Positions 29,822-34,953 of a stretch of 34,953 nt of DNA are shown piece by piece. The notes below the pieces were generated by a model. The model saw nothing but the letters and a program-made list of their open reading frames with translations. It was not told the origin of the DNA and did not search any database. Within the stretch, counting starts at the first letter, position 1. The number at the start of each line of letters is the position of its first letter. The position numbers and the translations under genes are program-made. Source of the stretch: Alphaproteobacteria bacterium TMED62. Its GTDB lineage: Bacteria > Pseudomonadota > Alphaproteobacteria > TMED109. The stretch spans positions 58,678-93,630 of the forward strand of contig NHDP01000027.1 in NCBI GenBank assembly GCA_002170595.1, written 5' to 3'.

Positions 29822-30332
29822 TTTATTTGACTTAAATGACCCTCAGATATGGGTTGCTGTATCATTCATTCTCTTTTTTTTGCTTTTTGGCAAATTTATT
29901 TGGAGAAAATTTTCATTCTTTTTGGACAGTAAAATTGATACTATTAATGAAGAAATTAATTTAGCTAATGAATTACATCAGGAGGCCAAAGAGTTACTTT
30001 CAGAAGAAATAAAAAAATATCAAAGTTTAGAAAATCAAATAGATAGTATTATTGCAGAAGGAAAAATTAAAGCGCAAAAACTTTATAATGAAAGTAAAGA
30101 TAAGATAAATAATGAAATAGAAAAACTCGAAAAATCATCTTTGGAAAAAATTAAATATCTTGAACAGCAAACTATTGATAAAATTCAGGAAAAAGTCAGT
30201 AAAGAAGCACTGGTTATAACAAAGAAATTTCTTTTAGAAAGTCTAGATAAAGAAAATCATTTAAAACTACTTAATAACTCTATTCAAGAAGTTGAAAATA
30301 CATTATCTACTAAAGATAAATTTATTCAGTAA
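29808..30332 (+). CDS. atpF: F0F1 ATP synthase subunit b
   Basis: FNLFDLNDPQIWVAVSFILFFLLFGKFIWRK followed by a charged amphipathic stalk helix. Overlaps b' by 14 nt. Confidence 0.92.
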   Translation: MKMFNLFDLNDPQIWVAVSFILFFLLFGKFIWRKFSFFLDSKIDTINEEINLANELHQEAKELLSEEIKKYQSLENQIDSIIAEGKIKAQKLYNESKDKINNEIEKLEKSSLEKIKYLEQQTIDKIQEKVSKEALVITKKFLLESLDKENHLKLLNNSIQEVENTLSTKDKFIQ

Positions 30333-31479
30333 TAAGACTATCTACTAAATGTTTTGCAGTAAAAGCACTTAATGTCCAGCCCAAGTGACCGTGCCCAGTA
30401 TTGTACCATACCCTATCTTCTTTACTTTTTCTAAATATAGGCAGCATATTGGGGGTCATAGGCCTTAATCCTGCCCAAGGTTTGATGTCTTTAGTATCTA
30501 TATCTGGGAACATAGTATTACACCAGGCTATTAAAGGTCTTATCCTACTTTGGATAATATCTAAATTATATCCATTTAATTCAGCCAAACCAGCAACCCT
30601 TAATCTCTTTTCCCCTAAACGTGAACAAACTATTTTTTTTGAATCATCTAATAAACTGACTCTTGGAGCATTTTCTCCTGGATTATTTACAGTTATAGAA
30701 TATCCTTTTATTGGATATATATTTAGAAAATCCCCAATAGTTCTAGCTAGCTTTTTTGAACCTACTCCTGCACATAATATTAATTTATCGTATATTTTTA
30801 ATTCTTTTTTTAAATCTGTTACTTCCTTATTTATTAATTTGACTTTATTTTCACTTATTAATTGTTTTACTAAACTATTACAAAATTTATGAATATCGCC
30901 TGATTTATCTGATTCGGTGTAAAATATACTATCAAACTGTCTGCCTGTTAAAGAACCTTCAATAGAATATAATTCATCATGAGTTAACCTCGTTCTTCTT
31001 AAACCTGCTAAGTCATATAGTTTATTAACTTCTAGTGCATGTTCAGTTTGTTTTTTATTAAAATAGAAATGTAGAATTCCTTTATTATACAGATCAAAAT
31101 TAATTTTTTCCTTATTAGCAATTTGTTCATAAAGTTTAATACTTTCTATAGCCATTCTACAAATTTGTTGAGTTATTTTGTTTTTATTTTTTATTGCAGC
31201 AATAAAACTCGTTAACCACATTATCTTATTTACACTTGGTTTAGGATTTATAATTACAGATGAATTTGAATAAAATAAGCTTTTAATGCCATAAATAGCA
31301 TTACTCCAACTATTCCAGGCTTCTGAATTACTGGCTGATAACTGTCCACCGTTAGCATAACTAGTAGCCATGGCAGGATATCTTCTAGATTCAATTAAAT
31401 CTACTTTGTATCCTCTTTTTGTAAGAAAATACGTGGTTGTTACACCAGTAATGCCTGCTCCTATAACTGCTATATTCAT
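30322..31479 (-). CDS. D-amino acid dehydrogenase-like FAD-dependent oxidoreductase
   Basis: MNIAVIGAGITGVTTTYFLTKRGYKVDLIESRRYPAMATSYANGGQLSASNSEAW (FAD GxGxxG), LRVAGLAELNGYN, PWAGLRPMTPNMLPIF, YNTGHGHLGWTLS; DadA-like. Confidence 0.92.
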   Translation of the reverse strand: MNIAVIGAGITGVTTTYFLTKRGYKVDLIESRRYPAMATSYANGGQLSASNSEAWNSWSNAIYGIKSLFYSNSSVIINPKPSVNKIMWLTSFIAAIKNKNKITQQICRMAIESIKLYEQIANKEKINFDLYNKGILHFYFNKKQTEHALEVNKLYDLAGLRRTRLTHDELYSIEGSLTGRQFDSIFYTESDKSGDIHKFCNSLVKQLISENKVKLINKEVTDLKKELKIYDKLILCAGVGSKKLARTIGDFLNIYPIKGYSITVNNPGENAPRVSLLDDSKKIVCSRLGEKRLRVAGLAELNGYNLDIIQSRIRPLIAWCNTMFPDIDTKDIKPWAGLRPMTPNMLPIFRKSKEDRVWYNTGHGHLGWTLSAFTAKHLVDSLITE

Positions 31480-31488
31480 ATAAAAATA

Positions 31489-32010
31489 TTATTGAATTCC
31501 AAAATATATGACCAAATCTTGATAATTTTTATGTTTAAATTTAAATTTATTTATATTTACTATCGTTTTATTTTTTTTATTTTTTATGTCTATATCAGAA
31601 AACATTTTTACTAAAATATTTTCTTTTTTAGTATCTACTATTGCTATATAAACATGAGGTAAATTTAGATTATTTTGATTAATTTTCTTATTAAATTTAA
31701 ACTCTAATTTAGCCTTATATTCAATAATTACCTCTAATTGTCCAGACATGTCATCTACACTATTCTTACAAATCATTTCTACCTTATTAATTTTTAATAA
31801 AAACTTTTTATTAGATATATATTTAGCTGTTTCATAAGGGATTTTCGCTTGAGGACATTTAATTTTCTTTAAACTGTTTTGACTAGATTTTATATTATTT
31901 ACACTTTCATTCTCTAATAAAGAGCATGATACTAGGATAGAAGACAAAGCTAGAGAGAAAAAAAACTTTTTAAATTTTATATATAGATTTTTAATGTTTA
32001 TGATATACAT
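31489..32010 (-). CDS. Putative lipoprotein of unknown function
   Basis: N-terminal hydrophobic stretch with a plausible lipobox (LALSSILVSCSLLENES), then a 130-140 aa soluble domain with no family I recognise. Confidence 0.7.
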   Translation of the reverse strand: MYIINIKNLYIKFKKFFFSLALSSILVSCSLLENESVNNIKSSQNSLKKIKCPQAKIPYETAKYISNKKFLLKINKVEMICKNSVDDMSGQLEVIIEYKAKLEFKFNKKINQNNLNLPHVYIAIVDTKKENILVKMFSDIDIKNKKNKTIVNINKFKFKHKNYQDLVIYFGIQ

Positions 32011-32062
32011 AACTTATCATAATAAATTATGATATGTAGTAAAGATTAAAAATTAAGTTTGT

Positions 32063-32488
32063 ATGGAAAATAAAATAATTATATATACAGATGGTGCGTG
32101 TAAAGGCAATCCTGGCCCCGGAGGCTGGGGAGCCGTTATAATTGAGAGTAATAATGAAATTGAACTATTTGGTAAAAAAGATAATACGACAAATAATATA
32201 ATGGAAATGACTGCAGCTGTTAAAGCTTTAGAATATTATAGTGAAAAAAAAAATATTACTTTATATACTGATAGCAATTACCTAAAATTAGGTATTACCA
32301 ATTGGATTTATAGTTGGAAAAAAAATAATTGGTTAAATAGCAAAAAAGAATCTATAAAAAATAAGTCCATTTGGGTGGTTTTAGATAAACTTAATACCCT
32401 TCATAACGTTGAGTGGAGATGGGTCAAGGCTCATAATGGAGATAAATACAACGAAAGAGCCGATGAACTTGCCACATCTGCTATTTAG
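32063..32488 (+). CDS. rnhA: Ribonuclease HI
   Basis: IIYTDGACKGNPGPGGWGAVI, NNIMEMTAAVKALE, LYTDSNYLKLGITNWI, VEWRWVKAHNGDKYNERADELA. Confidence 0.98.
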   Translation: MENKIIIYTDGACKGNPGPGGWGAVIIESNNEIELFGKKDNTTNNIMEMTAAVKALEYYSEKKNITLYTDSNYLKLGITNWIYSWKKNNWLNSKKESIKNKSIWVVLDKLNTLHNVEWRWVKAHNGDKYNERADELATSAI

Positions 32489-34373
32489 GACTCATATAAA
32501 TATTAATTGCATTTTTAACTTGATTTTTAGTTAATATTTCACTGAAAATAAATCCTTTTGGATTATCTGGAGTATAGAATATATTAAAAGGAATTCCATA
32601 TTTATTATGTGTTTTTAAAAATTTTAAAATAGCATCATCTCTATTAGTCCAGTCTGCTCTAAGTGTTTTTATTTCTCTTTTTGTAAATAATTCTTGAATA
32701 TCTCTTTGATCTAATACCAATTTTTTATTTACAGCACATGACAAACACCATTCTGCAGTAATATCAACAAAAACACTATTTCCATTGCTCAAATATTCAT
32801 TAATCTTTGTAGATTCAAATTTTTCCCAATTCTCATTAAGATTATTTTCTTTACTTAATAAAATATTCACCAACCATAAAATAGTTAACATTAACAAAAA
32901 AGCGAAAAAATATTTTAAATAAACGAACCATTTTCCAGGCTTTGGGAAAAAATTAATTATTTGAGGATACACTATAAATATAAGATAAGGCATAGATTTA
33001 CCAATTGCCATAAAAAGAAAAATTAATATAGAAAATAAAAAATTTTGAGTAAGCGCTACAGAAACAGCAGTACCTACGAAAGGAGCTGTACATGGTGTTG
33101 CTAACAAAGTACTTAGTATTCCAGTAAAATAATTTTTCAAGTACATGTTTACATTTTTATCATCTTTTTTAGTCTGGTTAAAAAAAGTAAATATTCTTGG
33201 TAATTTAATTTCAAAGAAGCCTAATAAATTCAATATAAATAAAATTAATATTAATATCAGAAACATAATAAAATTTGAACTTTGAAACTGCATCCCCCAA
33301 CCAACACTTTTCCCTAAATATCTAAGCATTGATGCTGCTATTCCAAAAAACAAGAATGTGCTTATAATTCCTAATACTATAGAAAAACTACCTAACTTAA
33401 TACTCCTGTTATTTTTTAGGTTTAACTCTTTAACAAAACTATTTATTTTTATTCCTAATACAGGAAGTACACATGGCATAAAGTTTAAGATAAACCCACC
33501 TATGAATGCAAATAAGATAATTATTAAAATATTAAAATTTATTGTATTTTTGAAAATAATATCATTTGATGTTAACCAGTAGTAATACTTTTGATTTATT
33601 TTTAAAAAAATTTCAGATTTATTTTTTAAAGGCTCAGTACTATTATCAAATGATAAAAAGTAGTATATTTTACTATTATCTTCTTCCTCTTTTAGAAATC
33701 TTGTAGTTCCAATATTATTATTTAAAAAGATTAAGTTATTTTTTGAATCTTTTAATTTTTCACCTTGGTTTTTTTTTTCAAAGTCTACAATTAAAATATT
33801 ATTATCAATTATTATATTTCCAGTTTTTATATTTTTTGATGATTTTATGTCTTTTGGAACTTTGGCTTCAAATAGTTTAAGTTTCTCTATATTTTGATGA
33901 TTTACATAATCCTCTGTTGGTAAATCTATAAAAAAAGTCTCACTAACTGGTATACATATTTCTTTACATATTTGAAAATCTAATAAAAATTCTAATTTTT
34001 TTATACTAGAATCTAATAATTCTTTAAAAACTATACTAGTAGGTAGAACTACATAGTTATAATAAACTCTAGAAGTTAAATTTATTTCTTCTTCATAAAG
34101 CTGCTCTGGAAATGGCCATTTTATATTTATGTTATAATTATTATTTTCTCCTTTCATTTTTAGATTTGGAGGAAGGCCTGTATCTCCAGGATATTTCCAG
34201 TAAATTTTCCAATTTTCATCTAAAAAAAACTCCAAACCTAGCTTTAATTCATTACTATTTTTTTCAGCTAAAAAAACATTAATCTTATTGTTCTCATAGT
34301 CATAGACATAATTATCAATTGAGAAACAATTAAAAGTTAAAAAAAACAACAGTAATAAATACAATTTTTTCAT
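32481..34373 (-). CDS. Protein-disulfide reductase, DsbD/ScsB-like
   Basis: N-terminal periplasmic domain with FQICKEICIPVSETFFIDL, CcdA-like TM domain (NFMPCVLPVLGIK; TPCTAPFVGTAVS), C-terminal thioredoxin-like domain with DITAEWCLSCAVNKKLVL. Confidence 0.92.
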   Translation of the reverse strand: MKKLYLLLLFFLTFNCFSIDNYVYDYENNKINVFLAEKNSNELKLGLEFFLDENWKIYWKYPGDTGLPPNLKMKGENNNYNINIKWPFPEQLYEEEINLTSRVYYNYVVLPTSIVFKELLDSSIKKLEFLLDFQICKEICIPVSETFFIDLPTEDYVNHQNIEKLKLFEAKVPKDIKSSKNIKTGNIIIDNNILIVDFEKKNQGEKLKDSKNNLIFLNNNIGTTRFLKEEEDNSKIYYFLSFDNSTEPLKNKSEIFLKINQKYYYWLTSNDIIFKNTINFNILIIILFAFIGGFILNFMPCVLPVLGIKINSFVKELNLKNNRSIKLGSFSIVLGIISTFLFFGIAASMLRYLGKSVGWGMQFQSSNFIMFLILILILFILNLLGFFEIKLPRIFTFFNQTKKDDKNVNMYLKNYFTGILSTLLATPCTAPFVGTAVSVALTQNFLFSILIFLFMAIGKSMPYLIFIVYPQIINFFPKPGKWFVYLKYFFAFLLMLTILWLVNILLSKENNLNENWEKFESTKINEYLSNGNSVFVDITAEWCLSCAVNKKLVLDQRDIQELFTKREIKTLRADWTNRDDAILKFLKTHNKYGIPFNIFYTPDNPKGFIFSEILTKNQVKNAINIYMSPK

Positions 34374-34403
34374 TAAATATATTATAATATATATTTAATA
34401 ATA
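34374..34403. promoter_or_regulatory. Candidate overlapping divergent -10 elements between dsbD-like gene and yqgE
   Basis: The 30-bp start-to-start gap contains ATTATAAT (34381-34388), which reads TATAAT on both strands, inside near-palindromic AT sequence. Confidence 0.3.
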
Positions 34404-34953
34404 ATGAAAAATCTAAAAAAAAAATATACCTCTTTACAAGGCAAGTTTTTAATATCTTCGCCAAATATTAATGACACTATGTTCAAAAAAGCACTTATTT
34501 ATATAATCTCTGATAATGAAAATGGTACTATGGGAATAATCATTAATAAACCAGCAATTAAAATTAATATATCTTCGATTTTAGGAGATAGTGTAAAAGC
34601 AATAGGTGAACAACCTCGAGTTTTTTATGGTGGGCCTGTAGAATTAGATAGAGGTTTTGTATTACATACTGATGATTATAAAAAATCAGAAAATTTTATT
34701 AAATTAGATAATAATCTTGCCCTTTCTAGTGATATTTCTATTATTAAAGATATATTGTTAGGAATTGGACCTTCAAAGTCTATTTTTGCCATAGGTTATA
34801 CTGGATGGGATAGTCATCAATTACAAATGGAAATGAAAAATAATGATTGGTTTGAAGTTGATTTAGATAACGAAATGATTTTCTCAGATAATTACAAAAG
34901 TAAATGGAAAAAAGCTATATCTAAATTAGGAATTGATAGTAAACTACTACATA
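34404..34953 (+). CDS. yqgE: YqgE/AlgH family protein (3' partial)
   Basis: Translated from ATG at 34404: MKNLKKKYTSLQGKFLISSPNINDTMFKKALIYIISDNENGTMGIIINKP...QPRVFYGGPVELDRGFVLHTDDY...GYTGWDSHQLQMEMKNNDWFEVD. Not in the ORF track because it runs off the window. Confidence 0.92.
   Translation, partial: MKNLKKKYTSLQGKFLISSPNINDTMFKKALIYIISDNENGTMGIIINKPAIKINISSILGDSVKAIGEQPRVFYGGPVELDRGFVLHTDDYKKSENFIKLDNNLALSSDISIIKDILLGIGPSKSIFAIGYTGWDSHQLQMEMKNNDWFEVDLDNEMIFSDNYKSKWKKAISKLGIDSKLLH

Noticed and set aside
30401-30892. 163-aa plus-strand ORF
   Set aside because: Fully antisense to the strongly supported DadA-like gene, with no recognisable motif. It is the largest of the shadow ORFs and explained by the opposite-strand codon pattern.
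33358-33582. 74-aa plus-strand ORF
   Set aside because: Antisense to the DsbD-like TM domain.

Overview
This is a compact, very AT-rich window whose gene content and order look alphaproteobacterial. It is almost entirely core housekeeping genes: hldD (5' partial), lgt, a MidA/NDUFAF7-type methyltransferase, pgeF, prs, rplY, pth, ychF, a dienelactone hydrolase, an FKBP, mtnP, petABC (minus strand), hemF, cca, a DUF6111-like protein, a NUDIX CoA pyrophosphatase, a MoxR/DUF58/DUF4159/GATase-like operon, rnhB, a CcrM-like methyltransferase, mutY, DUF721 (DciA-like), a DsbA-like protein, smc, atpI-B-E-F'-F, a DadA-like oxidoreductase, a small lipoprotein, rnhA, a DsbD-like protein and yqgE (3' partial). 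I saw no tRNA, rRNA, CRISPR array, transposase, prophage or integron signature. I found no clearly undescribed system. The best candidates for follow-up are: (i) a CcrM-like methyltransferase that stops where the C-terminal DNA-recognition domain should begin; (ii) the poorly characterised MoxR/DUF58/DUF4159/GATase-like operon, which carries three consecutive MIDAS-like motifs and two 12-A tracts; and (iii) convergent gene pairs whose stop codons overlap, leaving no room for ordinary terminators. All family assignments come from reading motifs by eye. No database search was run.
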